From Thermofilaceae archaeon (GTDB lineage Archaea; Thermoproteota; Thermoprotei; Thermofilales; Thermofilaceae): DNA of 22,777 nt. A program made the translations under genes and the position numbers. Below the pieces are notes generated by a model. It worked only from the letters and a program-made list of their open reading frames with translations. It searched no databases and was not told the DNA's origin. Below, one piece after another: positions 1 through 6,621 of the stretch. How positions within the stretch are numbered: position 1 is the stretch's first letter; every line of letters begins with the position of its first letter. Location of the stretch: positions 1-22,777 of the forward strand of contig JALVKT010000161.1 in the NCBI GenBank assembly GCA_027027675.1, in the 5' to 3' direction.

Positions 1-701
1 GGTTTTCTTTCTCGTGGAGTGCTGGGACGCTTGTAGGGTCGGCCGCTGCTTTTTTGGTGGTGGAGGTTGATCCTCGAGTGGTGTTTGGAGCGTTTTTTGT
101 GGCGGCGCTTGCCATGGCTTTTGCTGCCTCTTTCTTCGGCGGGGAGGGGGTGGGGGAGGCCTTGTCGCTGCATGGTGTGCGTCGCCTTGCAGATGCGTGG
201 CTGGGCGCGTTCGCGTATGCTGCCTCGCTTGGAGGCGTGCTTGTATTTTATCCCTTGTATGTGCTGCGCGCGGGGCTTTCGCCGGTTATGGTTTCTGTGC
301 TCTTGTTCTCGGTTGTTGGGGCGAGGACGCTGTTTTTCAGAGTGCTTGGCAGGGTGAAAGTTCCCCTGGTTTTGGCGCCTGTTCTTCTCGCGGCTGGCGC
401 GGCTGCGCCCTGCTTTGAGTGGTGGGCCGCTGTGTTTTTTGTGGGTTTTTTGATGGGGTGGGGTGAGGCTCTCTTGTACGTGTATGCGTTGGATAGGGTG
501 TTTTCTGAGGGGGGAGAGTATACGGGGTTCTTTGAGGCGGCTATTGGGTTGGGGTATGCTGCTGGCCCGTTTATAGGGGGGCTGTTCCCCGAGTCTCTGA
601 GAGTGGCTGTCGCCGCTCCTGTGGCGTTGGCTGTTGCTGCGTCGATCGCGTCACTTATTTTGGGACGCTGGGGCGAGTTGGAGGACGGTGTTTTTCCCTA
701 G
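1..701 (+). CDS. MFS-type transporter, C-terminal part (5' end outside window)
   Basis: The frame is open from the first bases of the window to a TAG ending at 701, so the gene starts upstream; the first in-window start codon (TTG at 54) lies inside a membrane segment and is probably not the real start. The visible part is almost wholly hydrophobic, with about six membrane helices separated by short loops with R/K residues. A glycine-rich helix near the end (GLGYAAGPFIGGLFPE) resembles the conserved TM11 region of major facilitator superfamily carriers. Substrate is unknown. The DNA is strongly G/T-rich on the coding strand. Its last 51 bp overlap the 3' end of the convergent amidotransferase gene. 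The family call is moderate because the diagnostic N-terminal half is missing. Confidence 0.6.
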   Translation, partial: FSFSWSAGTLVGSAAAFLVVEVDPRVVFGAFFVAALAMAFAASFFGGEGVGEALSLHGVRRLADAWLGAFAYAASLGGVLVFYPLYVLRAGLSPVMVSVLLFSVVGARTLFFRVLGRVKVPLVLAPVLLAAGAAAPCFEWWAAVFFVGFLMGWGEALLYVYALDRVFSEGGEYTGFFEAAIGLGYAAGPFIGGLFPESLRVAVAAPVALAVAASIASLILGRWGELEDGVFP

Positions 702-1457
702 GGGGGCTGTAGCGTATTTTTTGGAGAGGATGTCCGCCAGCGTGCTGGAGACTACGGCCTTTGAGGGGCCATCTCTTACTTCGTAGAGTTCGCAGTAGCG
801 GAGCAGGGGTTCGCCTGCATCTTCTATTATGTAGCGCATGATGGCCAGTTGTGCTTCATCGTTTGGGTGCAGGGCTAGGGCGGCGGTGTTCATGCAGCGG
901 CCGGCTGCTTCGGCGTCTTCGAGGAGCTTCCATGCTTCGCGTAGAAGCCCGACTAGGTTTGTCCCGCGTTTTTCGCTCTGAAGGGTGGCTAGGAGTTTGG
1001 CGAGGAGATGTGTGTCGGAGACTGCGTGGGGGTCCAGGTGTTTTTGGCCCATTTCTTCTAGGATTTGTGTTAGGGGCTCTTTCTTTACGCCTCCGTTCTG
1101 TGCTATGAAGAGGAGTGTGCCGTCCTGTAGTTCTACTGTGTAAGGGTGTGCTTCTGCGGCTGAGATGGGCATGCCTCGTGAGGCTTTGCGTGCGTGCAGT
1201 ATTCCGATGCTGTGCTTTGCTGCGAGGGGTGGCTTATGCCTGTCTCTCCATACTGGTGTGAGGGTTTTGTAGAAGTGTATGCTTGTGAACCCTTGGTTGT
1301 ATGTGAGTATCGAGTATCCCCATCCGTCTCCGTGGGAGCTGAAGTCGAGGGGCTTCGCGTAGGGGTCGTTTTTGGCCGAGTATAATAGGGCCGAGAATAC
1401 GTCGTTTGCGAAGGCCTCGCTGTGGGAGATATAGGCTGCTAGTCTACAGTTTAACAT
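651..1457 (-). CDS. Class II glutamine amidotransferase-like protein (GATase_4/YafJ type)
   Basis: 268 residues. The N-terminal region carries the marks of Ntn-type glutaminase domains: a Cys-Arg pair near the N-terminus (C4-R5), HGDGWGYS, HARKASRG, and a later QNGGV motif where the family has HNG. Class II enzymes use an N-terminal cysteine to release ammonia from glutamine; here the cysteine is residue 4 behind Met-Leu-Asn, so processing would be needed. No second catalytic domain is evident, as in the stand-alone YafJ-like members, whose acceptor is unknown. The start is ATG at 1457; there is no obvious SD, and a TATA-like TTAAATA lies about 50 bp upstream. It is divergent from the YeeE/YedE gene and overlaps the MFS gene by 51 bp. 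A stand-alone hydrolase acting on another amide is the main alternative. Confidence 0.75.
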   Translation of the reverse strand: MLNCRLAAYISHSEAFANDVFSALLYSAKNDPYAKPLDFSSHGDGWGYSILTYNQGFTSIHFYKTLTPVWRDRHKPPLAAKHSIGILHARKASRGMPISAAEAHPYTVELQDGTLLFIAQNGGVKKEPLTQILEEMGQKHLDPHAVSDTHLLAKLLATLQSEKRGTNLVGLLREAWKLLEDAEAAGRCMNTAALALHPNDEAQLAIMRYIIEDAGEPLLRYCELYEVRDGPSKAVVSSTLADILSKKYATAPLGKNTVLQLAPASQNK

Positions 1458-1569
1458 GGGGAATCCAGCGGTAAAACGGGGAGAGTGTTATGACTTTTTC
1501 CTAGTATTTAACTGTTACCGTTCTAGCATATATATGTCAAAGCCGCGAAACTCTGATGCCAGGTAAAAG

Positions 1570-1584
1570 TGTGAATTATTCACA
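1570..1584. promoter_or_regulatory. 15-bp perfect palindrome, candidate operator
   Basis: TGTGAATTATTCACA is an inverted repeat with 7-bp arms around a central T. It sits in the AT-rich divergent region between the amidotransferase (-) and the YeeE/YedE permease (+), about 110 bp from each start. Its size and symmetry fit a dimeric winged-helix or CRP-like regulator site, but no binding protein is shown. A weaker ATGC-N7-GCAT inverted repeat follows at 1601-1615. Confidence 0.5.
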
Positions 1585-1655
1585 TTAGTCACTATTTATC
1601 ATGCATATTTAGCATTCATAACTTTTCATTTATGTGCATTTCTATCCTAAAATCA

Positions 1656-1664
1656 CTAAAATAC
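1656..1664 (+). promoter_or_regulatory. TATA-like box of the YeeE/YedE gene
   Basis: CTAAAATAC lies about 27 bp before a GGTGA SD at 1688-1692. In the peroxiredoxin gene (TATA centre near 5032, SD at 5058) the spacing is almost the same. The transcript would start at or just before the SD, giving a leader of about ten bases. Assigned by eye. Confidence 0.4.
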
Positions 1665-1697
1665 TAAACAAGACATAAACAATAGTCGGTGAAAACC

Positions 1698-3317
1698 TTG
1701 TCTAAACCAGAAGTGCCCAGCAGCTTCATAAAGAGGCAGTGGCCCTGGTGGACAGCAGGACTATTCACCGGCCTGGCAGAGGCGATAAACTTCTGGCTCA
1801 TACCCCTCGGGCATCCAAAGCACAAGTTCATAGGAGTAACCACCGGGATGTCGAGGATGCTTGCAGGCATGGAGTCCCTCCTCACAGGCGGTAGCCTCAT
1901 AGCGACACGCCCCGACTATCAGCCAGACATCCAGTGGATAATCCTCGGAGCCCTGCTCTCAGGCCTCATATTTGCCTGGCTGGAGGGCGAGCTTAGAACC
2001 TGGGCCTACTATCCCAAGAAGTTCCTAGCCTTCGTTGGGCTCGGCGCCTTCTTCTTCGCGTGGGGCACGCGTGTCGCCGGAGGATGCACGCTGCACCACT
2101 TGCTGGGCGGCTGGGCCGCTATGAACGTTAAAAGCTACGTTGTAATGACGATGGCCACGATAGGCGCCTTGATAGGCATATGGATACTAGCTAAGGTGAA
2201 CCTGTCCCAGTATTTTAAGAGCCAGGAGACCAAGTGGTACGTGGAGTACGCTAAGAAGAAGGGATGGGCGGACGGCCTAACCCTAAGAGAGGACTATGAC
2301 CCCAATAAGGACTGGATCAGGCTCGCACTCTACGCGTTCTGGATAGTCTTCGCGATTGTCATCCTCTACATGGCATTCTTCGGCAACACCTACGCGGTCA
2401 AGGTGTTCGGCATACCCTTCGAGAAGACGCTCATCTATAAGCACATGCTCACAGCTAAGAACCTGCCCAACATAATACTGCTGCTAATAGTTGGCGGCCT
2501 GCTAGGGCTCAGCGTCGCGAAGACAGGGTTCGGAACTGAGTGCGCCATACTCGACTTCGAGATGGGCCAGCTCATGGCCGACAAGGAGAAGGAGCTCGAC
2601 TATGGCAGGAAGTGGGGCTTCCCCTACTCTATAAGGACTGTGTTCAAGTCCATGGGCCCGTTCCAGGCCTACGCCATACACGTACTCGTGGCTAGCACGG
2701 CGTTCTTCATAGGCTTCGCCCTTTTCGGTATAATGGAGGGCCACCACTGGGCAACTACTGCTTTCGCGGAGGCCTTCCACAAGTCCACGGGCCTCGAGTT
2801 CCACCACACCGGCGTCTCCATGAAGACCATAAGGGTTCAGACAACGCTGCCCATGGACCTCTTCGGCGGCTTCCTGCTCGGCCTTGGAACAGTCTTCATG
2901 CTCGGCTGTGAGTTCAGGAACTACGGCAGGACGGGCCTGCTCTACATTACGGGCCTGCTCATCTGGCCGTTCTTCTACCTCGGCTACCTGCCCTACACTC
3001 TCGCGAGGAACTTCTGGGACCCGCTGATGGCCTGCTGCCCCTACGCTCCAACAACGTTCCTCCCGGCGCTTATCACACTGGACAGGACGGGCGAGATCAT
3101 AGTGTGGCTGCTGTACCTGATCCTGTGGGCCGTCCTCTTCGTGTGGGCCGTGAAGCTGGGTGCGAAGAACCTCGGCGTTACTCCGGGAGATATACTTACG
3201 AAGAGCAGCGAGGAGCTGTACCTGCAGAGGCTCGAGATCCTCGAGAAGGAGGATCCGGACTACCTTGCCAAGACTGACAAGCTTGAGAAGGAGCTTGCCG
3301 AGCGCGCAGTAAAATAA
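1698..3317 (+). CDS. YeeE/YedE family sulfur-compound permease
   Basis: About 539 residues, polytopic, with about a dozen hydrophobic segments. It has the family's glycine-cysteine motifs: GGCTLHHLLGG near residue 130, GFGTECAI near 280, and LGCEFRNYGRTG near 405. In the thiosulfate transporter TsuA, three intramembrane cysteines pass the substrate along, and the three cysteines here occupy comparable motifs. I infer uptake of thiosulfate or a related sulfur species; selenium-linked relatives exist. It is longer than TsuA (about 350 residues) because of a charged loop near residues 175-210, a histidine-rich stretch (GHHW, FHHTG) and a charged helical tail. I prefer TTG at 1698, since GGTGA at 1688-1692 is then a well-placed SD; GTG at 1689 would be an alternative, nearly leaderless start. 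Its codons are C-ending, unlike the G/T-rich neighbours, which suggests high expression. A small membrane protein follows. Confidence 0.8.
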   Translation: MSKPEVPSSFIKRQWPWWTAGLFTGLAEAINFWLIPLGHPKHKFIGVTTGMSRMLAGMESLLTGGSLIATRPDYQPDIQWIILGALLSGLIFAWLEGELRTWAYYPKKFLAFVGLGAFFFAWGTRVAGGCTLHHLLGGWAAMNVKSYVVMTMATIGALIGIWILAKVNLSQYFKSQETKWYVEYAKKKGWADGLTLREDYDPNKDWIRLALYAFWIVFAIVILYMAFFGNTYAVKVFGIPFEKTLIYKHMLTAKNLPNIILLLIVGGLLGLSVAKTGFGTECAILDFEMGQLMADKEKELDYGRKWGFPYSIRTVFKSMGPFQAYAIHVLVASTAFFIGFALFGIMEGHHWATTAFAEAFHKSTGLEFHHTGVSMKTIRVQTTLPMDLFGGFLLGLGTVFMLGCEFRNYGRTGLLYITGLLIWPFFYLGYLPYTLARNFWDPLMACCPYAPTTFLPALITLDRTGEIIVWLLYLILWAVLFVWAVKLGAKNLGVTPGDILTKSSEELYLQRLEILEKEDPDYLAKTDKLEKELAERAVK

Positions 3318-3338
3318 AAACTAACATCTTTGTTTCTA

Positions 3339-3354
3339 GCTACTTTTTTGTAGC
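3339..3354 (+). terminator. T-run in a small hairpin after the permease gene
   Basis: GCTAC-TTTTTT-GTAGC is a perfect 5-bp stem around six T residues, 22 bp after the permease stop. A T-run is the usual archaeal termination signal; the hairpin may be incidental. The next gene has its own SD, so this may only attenuate transcription. Confidence 0.4.
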
Positions 3355-3374
3355 GATCTACTAGGTGCCTGCTT

Positions 3375-3944
3375 ATGGTAAAGGCTCCTCGCATATATCC
3401 TAGGGTGGCTCCTGAGAAGCTGGGTTTTTACAGTAGGCTGGCCGACGCGTTGGGGCTTCTAGCGCTTTACCCGTTTATCGCGCTTGTAGCCTATGGGCTT
3501 TCAAACGTTGTGCTTTTCGCGGCGGCTGAGAGCTACCTGGTTCTCCTGGCAGCCTTCTTTTCTTACACGGTGTTTCGTGGCCGTGTGACTGGGCGTGACG
3601 TGGCTGCTTCTCTGCTGAGCGGGGTTGGCGCCGCTCTGATCGTAACATCATATGCCGCGTCCTCCGTGATACCCCTGGCTGAGATGCTCGTCATGGCGGG
3701 CAAGCTGCTGGTGTTCGTTGTGTCCGGCCTGTACGTGCACGACTTGGCGAAGAAGCTGGGTATGAGGGATAGGCTTGACAAGTATGGGGGTCTTATAGTG
3801 CTTGGCTCTCTAGTCCTCGTGGTTAGGAACGAGCTGTTTATCTTGGCCGGACTGCTTCTGCTGGCTCTCGGCCTGGGGGGAGCGAGTAGCGAGATTAGGA
3901 GGCTGTACTATGCGAACTATAAGGCTTTGATTAGGGAGGGCTAA
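3375..3944 (+). CDS. Small polytopic membrane protein, unknown function
   Basis: 189 residues with about five or six hydrophobic helices, starting after a positively charged N-terminus and ending in a short basic tail (RRLYYANYKALIREG). I do not recognise the family, and there are no obvious catalytic or metal-binding residues and no cysteines. The ATG start is preceded by AGGTG at 3363-3367 with a 7-nt spacer. It lies 57 bp after the sulfur permease on the same strand, with a T-run between them, so co-transcription is possible but not certain. A helper role in the same transport process would be inference from position only. Its stop overlaps the stop of the convergent ComA-like gene by 4 bp. 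Confidence 0.7.
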   Translation: MVKAPRIYPRVAPEKLGFYSRLADALGLLALYPFIALVAYGLSNVVLFAAAESYLVLLAAFFSYTVFRGRVTGRDVAASLLSGVGAALIVTSYAASSVIPLAEMLVMAGKLLVFVVSGLYVHDLAKKLGMRDRLDKYGGLIVLGSLVLVVRNELFILAGLLLLALGLGGASSEIRRLYYANYKALIREG

Positions 3945-4915
3945 GTTACGCTCCAGAGTTTTTCTCTGCCTTTGCTTCCATAGTCTTTTACCGCGTAGTG
4001 TTCCCTGAGTTCTCGCAGCGCCGCGTGTATGGTGCGTCTGCTGAGGCCCGTGAGCTGTTGGAGCTCCCTTATGGTTAGGGGGCCGCGTTCGCGTAGCACG
4101 AAGTATATGAAGCGCGCCGAGGGGGAGACTTCTAGGGGTCTTTCCTTGCCGAGCACGTATGTGTCGCCCCTGATGCCTAGGCGTAGGGTTTCCAGTGAGA
4201 GTACGTCTTTGAAGTCTATGTTTGCAAGGTTCACGTTTGGACCCAGATTAACTATGAGCTCTATTTGCTGGTGCGGCAGGGGGGCCTCGAAGACCACGTG
4301 TTTCTTGTCGAGAGATTTTAGGAATGAGTAGACTCGATTCCAAATAATGTCTCCTTCATCGTCAAAAATGCAGGTTGCCCTGCCGAATTCTCTGCCCTCC
4401 ACTATTACCTTCCATGCTCCCTGCTTGAGGTCTCCGAGCGCCTCCTTGGCGGCGTCTTCTATGCTTAGCCTGTAGAATGGGTTTTTCTTTCCAACCTCTG
4501 ATATTACTGTGAAGTCTTTAAGGCGTGCCTTCCTTATGAGAGCATCTTTTTCAGTCCTTGAGAGATTTAGTATGCCATTGCTTACCTCTACGGTGTCGAA
4601 GCCTAGTTCTTTTAGCTTGTCCAGGAGCTTGTCGACTGTACCCCTGGCGTATGCGAGTTCCATGAGGGTTCCGCCGGGCGTGACTTTTACCTCGTGTTCC
4701 CTGTAGAGGCGTATCCTCTTCACAAGGTATTCCTTGGATACCATGGAGCTCATGGTCCATCCTATTTTTACAACGTCTACGTATGGCAGGGCTTCCTCGA
4801 GGTATTCCTCGCTTATGGGGCCTAGCTTGTCGAGAACCATTGTTAGGCCTTCTTCGCGGGGTTTGTGTTTTCTAGGCTGTGTTCCGAGAAGCCTTAGTAG
4901 TTCGTGAAAATACAT
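3941..4915 (-). CDS. Phosphosulfolactate synthase (ComA) homologue fused to a C-terminal winged-helix domain
   Basis: 324 residues in two parts. Residues ~17-257 match phosphosulfolactate synthase, which joins sulfite to phosphoenolpyruvate in coenzyme M synthesis: EEGLTMVLDK, VVKIGWT, TPGGTLMELA, VEVSNGI, SEVGKKN, VEGREFG, FEAPLPHQQ, VNLANIDFKDV and LETLRLGIRGDT all have counterparts in the methanogen enzyme, which is about 250 residues and ends soon after GLRGDT. Here a further domain follows (~265-324): a helix, TIRELQQLTGLSRRTIHAAL as a helix-turn-helix, and a basic wing (YGSKGREKLW). That pattern is a winged-helix DNA-binding domain. The gene is divergent from a peroxiredoxin whose promoter has an operator-like array. 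Known: the ComA fold and reaction. Inferred: a transcription regulator that senses a sulfonate or phosphoenolpyruvate-like ligand, or a self-regulating enzyme. The start is ATG at 4915, with a TATA-like TTAAAATAA about 32 bp upstream. Confidence 0.85.
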   Translation of the reverse strand: MYFHELLRLLGTQPRKHKPREEGLTMVLDKLGPISEEYLEEALPYVDVVKIGWTMSSMVSKEYLVKRIRLYREHEVKVTPGGTLMELAYARGTVDKLLDKLKELGFDTVEVSNGILNLSRTEKDALIRKARLKDFTVISEVGKKNPFYRLSIEDAAKEALGDLKQGAWKVIVEGREFGRATCIFDDEGDIIWNRVYSFLKSLDKKHVVFEAPLPHQQIELIVNLGPNVNLANIDFKDVLSLETLRLGIRGDTYVLGKERPLEVSPSARFIYFVLRERGPLTIRELQQLTGLSRRTIHAALRELREHYAVKDYGSKGREKLWSVT

Positions 4916-4942
4916 TGCCCTGCAATAATTTTCCCGGAATAG

Positions 4943-4953
4943 TCTTATTTTAA
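4943..4953 (-). promoter_or_regulatory. TATA-like box of the ComA-winged-helix gene
   Basis: On the minus strand the sequence reads ATTAAAATAAG, centred about 32 bp before the ATG at 4915. It would give a leader of roughly six bases. It lies about 50 bp from the half-site array at 5004-5030 in the same divergent region. Confidence 0.4.
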
Positions 4954-5003
4954 TTATTGGGGTGTGTTTGGGTGAAGAGATTTAAGGCTTTATTTACGCT
5001 AAA

Positions 5004-5030
5004 GTTAGGGTTTCTAACCATAAAGGTTAA
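5004..5030. promoter_or_regulatory. Three alternating half-sites overlapping the peroxiredoxin promoter
   Basis: Two perfect inverted repeats share a middle arm: GTTAG-N5-CTAAC at 5004-5018 and TAACC-N5-GGTTA at 5015-5029. The half-sites are centred near 5006, 5016 and 5027, so they lie 10-11 bp, about one helical turn, apart on one face of the DNA. The last runs into the TATA-like element, so a bound protein could block or position the transcription machinery. The binding protein is unknown; the divergent winged-helix protein is the natural candidate. Confidence 0.55.
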
Positions 5031-5062
5031 AATTATCAAAGCGTATAATTAGACTCGGTGAG
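5027..5062 (+). promoter_or_regulatory. Core promoter and SD of the peroxiredoxin gene
   Basis: TTAAAATTATC (5027-5037) is a TATA-like element. GGTGA at 5058-5062 is the SD, with a 5-nt spacer to the ATG at 5068. The distance from TATA centre to SD is about 26 bp, so the leader should be very short. Confidence 0.5.
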
Positions 5063-5067
5063 AACAC

Positions 5068-5679
5068 ATGGTACTCCAGCCCGGAATGAAGGCCCCCGAG
5101 TTCGAGGTTGACGCCTACGACCCCCGCAGCGGCGAAGTAAAGAAGGTCAGGCTCGAGGACTTCAAGGGCAAGTGGCTGGTGCTCTGCTTCTACCCTGCAG
5201 ACTTCACCTTTGTCTGCGCTACCGAGCTCGCGGCGATGAACCATGTCATTGACGAGCTGCGCAAGATGAACGTCGAGGTTCTCAGTATAAGCACTGACAC
5301 CGTCTTTGACCACAAGGGATGGGTGGAGCAGGAGCCTCTCCTCAAGGGGCGGGTTAAGCACCTAATGGGCTCCGACCCTACGGGCAAGGTGGCTAGGGCC
5401 TACGGCGTGTACAAGGAGGACGAGGGCGTCGCGTTCCGCGGACGCTTCATAATTGACCCTGACGGCGTGATACAGGCTTACGAGGTTGTCACGCTGAATA
5501 TGGGTAGGAACGTGAACGAGCTGCTGAGGCAGATAAGGGCCCTCCAGTACATAAGGGAGCACCCGGACGAGGTCACTCCGGCGCAGTGGGAGCCCGGGAA
5601 ACCTACGATTAAGCCCAGCATTAAGATTGCCGGCAGGGTTGGTGAGCAGATCCCCAAGGGTAGTTATCCTTACTGGTAA
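5068..5679 (+). CDS. Peroxiredoxin, AhpC/Prx1 type without a resolving cysteine
   Basis: 203 residues; thioredoxin fold; cytosolic. It reduces hydrogen peroxide and organic peroxides. The active-site loop PADFTFVC places the peroxidatic cysteine at C50 (PxxxTxxC), followed by ATE instead of the common PTE. The conserved arginine is likely in FRGRFIIDPDG. In AhpC-type enzymes the resolving cysteine sits in a VCP motif near residue 165; here the same place reads EVTPAQW, with Thr. The C-terminal CxDWWFC pair of other archaeal peroxiredoxins is also absent, the protein ending in SYPYW. The only other cysteine is C40, just before the active-site loop. It therefore looks like a functional 1-Cys enzyme, reduced by an external thiol or partner. 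The start, with its SD, is firm. C-ending codon use suggests high expression. It is divergent from the ComA-winged-helix gene. Confidence 0.92.
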   Translation: MVLQPGMKAPEFEVDAYDPRSGEVKKVRLEDFKGKWLVLCFYPADFTFVCATELAAMNHVIDELRKMNVEVLSISTDTVFDHKGWVEQEPLLKGRVKHLMGSDPTGKVARAYGVYKEDEGVAFRGRFIIDPDGVIQAYEVVTLNMGRNVNELLRQIRALQYIREHPDEVTPAQWEPGKPTIKPSIKIAGRVGEQIPKGSYPYW

Positions 5680-5686
5680 GATAGAA

Positions 5687-5701
5687 TATATTTGATTTTT
5701 T
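5687..5701 (+). terminator. T-rich tract after the peroxiredoxin gene
   Basis: ATATATTTGATTTTTT begins about 7 bp past the peroxiredoxin stop and ends in a T6 run, as expected for archaeal transcription termination. There is no hairpin. Confidence 0.4.
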
Positions 5702-5709
5702 ACGGTGTA

Positions 5710-5750
5710 TTTCTAAGTAAAGGTTATAAGTCAGTTTCTATAAATCTATA
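5710..5750 (+). promoter_or_regulatory. Promoter of the di-myo-inositol phosphate genes with a peroxiredoxin-like upstream motif
   Basis: CTATAAATC at 5739-5747 is a good TATA box, predicting a start near 5770 and a leader of about 35 bases ending in the GGTGA SD at 5795-5799. Just upstream, TTTCTAA-g-TAAAGGTTA (5710-5726) repeats TTTCTAA-cca-TAAAGGTTA of the peroxiredoxin promoter (5011-5029) apart from a 2-bp spacer change. Confidence 0.5.
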
Positions 5751-5805
5751 TAGGCTCCTCTCACTCGACGCCTCTTCCTCGTGTTTCCTCTTAGCGGTGA
5801 TATAC

Positions 5806-6621
5806 ATGTACGTGGGAGAAGCTGTAGTACTTGCGGCTGGGATAGGCTCTCGCCTCGGGCGGATAGCTAGGGGTGCAAAGTTTGCTGTGAAAGTAGCTGG
5901 GCGCCCGTTGATACAGTACCCTGTGCTTAGCCTTGCGTCGGCCGGTGTTAGGCGCGTGGTGGTTGTGACGCGTAGCGCTGTACTTCCCTTGGCGCGCATG
6001 GCCATGAGGGGTGTCCAGGACGTTGTCGATGTTAGGTTCTGTGTAAATAATGAGTGGTACAGGGAGAATGGTTATTCGTTGTATGTAGCGTCTAGGTGTG
6101 TTCGAAGCAACGTGTTCTACGTTTCCATGAGCGACCACATCTATCCTGCATGGGTTCCACGCAGGCTCGCCGAGGCGGCAAGGGAGTATCCTGATGCTGT
6201 GGCTTTAGTGGCTGGCGACCGTGAGCCGAGGTTTGTCGACGTGGATGAGGCCACGCGTATCAGGAGCAGGGGTGGCCTCGTTGAAGCAATAGGGAAAGGT
6301 GTGAGTCCCTGGGACTACGTGGATATGGGCGTGTTTGTCATGAGGAGAGAGATTTTTGAAGTGGCAGCTAGGGTTGCTGGCCGGAAGGCAACGTTTGGTT
6401 TGAGCGACGTGTTGATGGAGGCTGTTAGTAGCGGGTTTGAAGTTAGGGTTGTTGATGTTACCGGTGCCCCCTGGGTAGAAGTTGACACTCCAAGTGATTA
6501 CTGGTCACTGGTTCACGGGTCTAAGCGTGAGGTTTTGTCTGCAGCCGTGGAGAGCTGGAGTGAGCCCCTCATCTCTATGGATGGCGGGGTGAGGAGGAAT
6601 GAGGCTGGGGAAGAGCAGTGA
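5806..6621 (+). CDS. Inositol-1-phosphate cytidylyltransferase (IPCT), nucleotidyltransferase fold
   Basis: 271 residues from ATG at 5806. The N-terminal signature VVLAAGIGSRLG with a following lysine is the nucleotide-binding loop of sugar-phosphate nucleotidyltransferases; VSMSDHIYP (D110) fits the metal-binding aspartate region. Such enzymes make an NDP-sugar or CDP-alcohol. The specific call comes from context: the next gene, overlapping by 23 bp, is a CDP-alcohol phosphotransferase. In Archaeoglobus these two activities are fused as IPCT/DIPPS, making CDP-inositol and then phosphorylated di-myo-inositol phosphate, a solute made at very high temperature. Another nucleotidyltransferase/phospholipid pair is possible but less likely. 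GGTGA at 5795-5799 with a 6-nt spacer supports this start; a longer reading from TTG at 5692 would run through the promoter and lacks conserved residues. Confidence 0.72.
   Translation: MYVGEAVVLAAGIGSRLGRIARGAKFAVKVAGRPLIQYPVLSLASAGVRRVVVVTRSAVLPLARMAMRGVQDVVDVRFCVNNEWYRENGYSLYVASRCVRSNVFYVSMSDHIYPAWVPRRLAEAAREYPDAVALVAGDREPRFVDVDEATRIRSRGGLVEAIGKGVSPWDYVDMGVFVMRREIFEVAARVAGRKATFGLSDVLMEAVSSGFEVRVVDVTGAPWVEVDTPSDYWSLVHGSKREVLSAAVESWSEPLISMDGGVRRNEAGEEQ

Noticed and set aside
54..56. TTG as the start of the MFS gene
   Set aside because: The frame is open to the window edge with hydrophobic residues before it, so the gene starts outside the window.
1458..1688. Small RNA gene (C/D box type) in the longest gene-free stretch
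   Set aside because: CTGATGCC near 1552 is not a proper C box and no paired D box or kink-turn arrangement was found; only promoter-like features are visible.
2502..2807. 101-codon minus-strand frame inside the permease gene
   Set aside because: It is a reverse reading of the permease codons, rich in E/L/V as expected from C-ending codons, with no SD or promoter.
5692..5805. N-terminal extension of the cytidylyltransferase from TTG 5692
   Set aside because: It would be translated across a good TATA box; ATG 5806 has an SD and sits just before the conserved nucleotide-binding loop.
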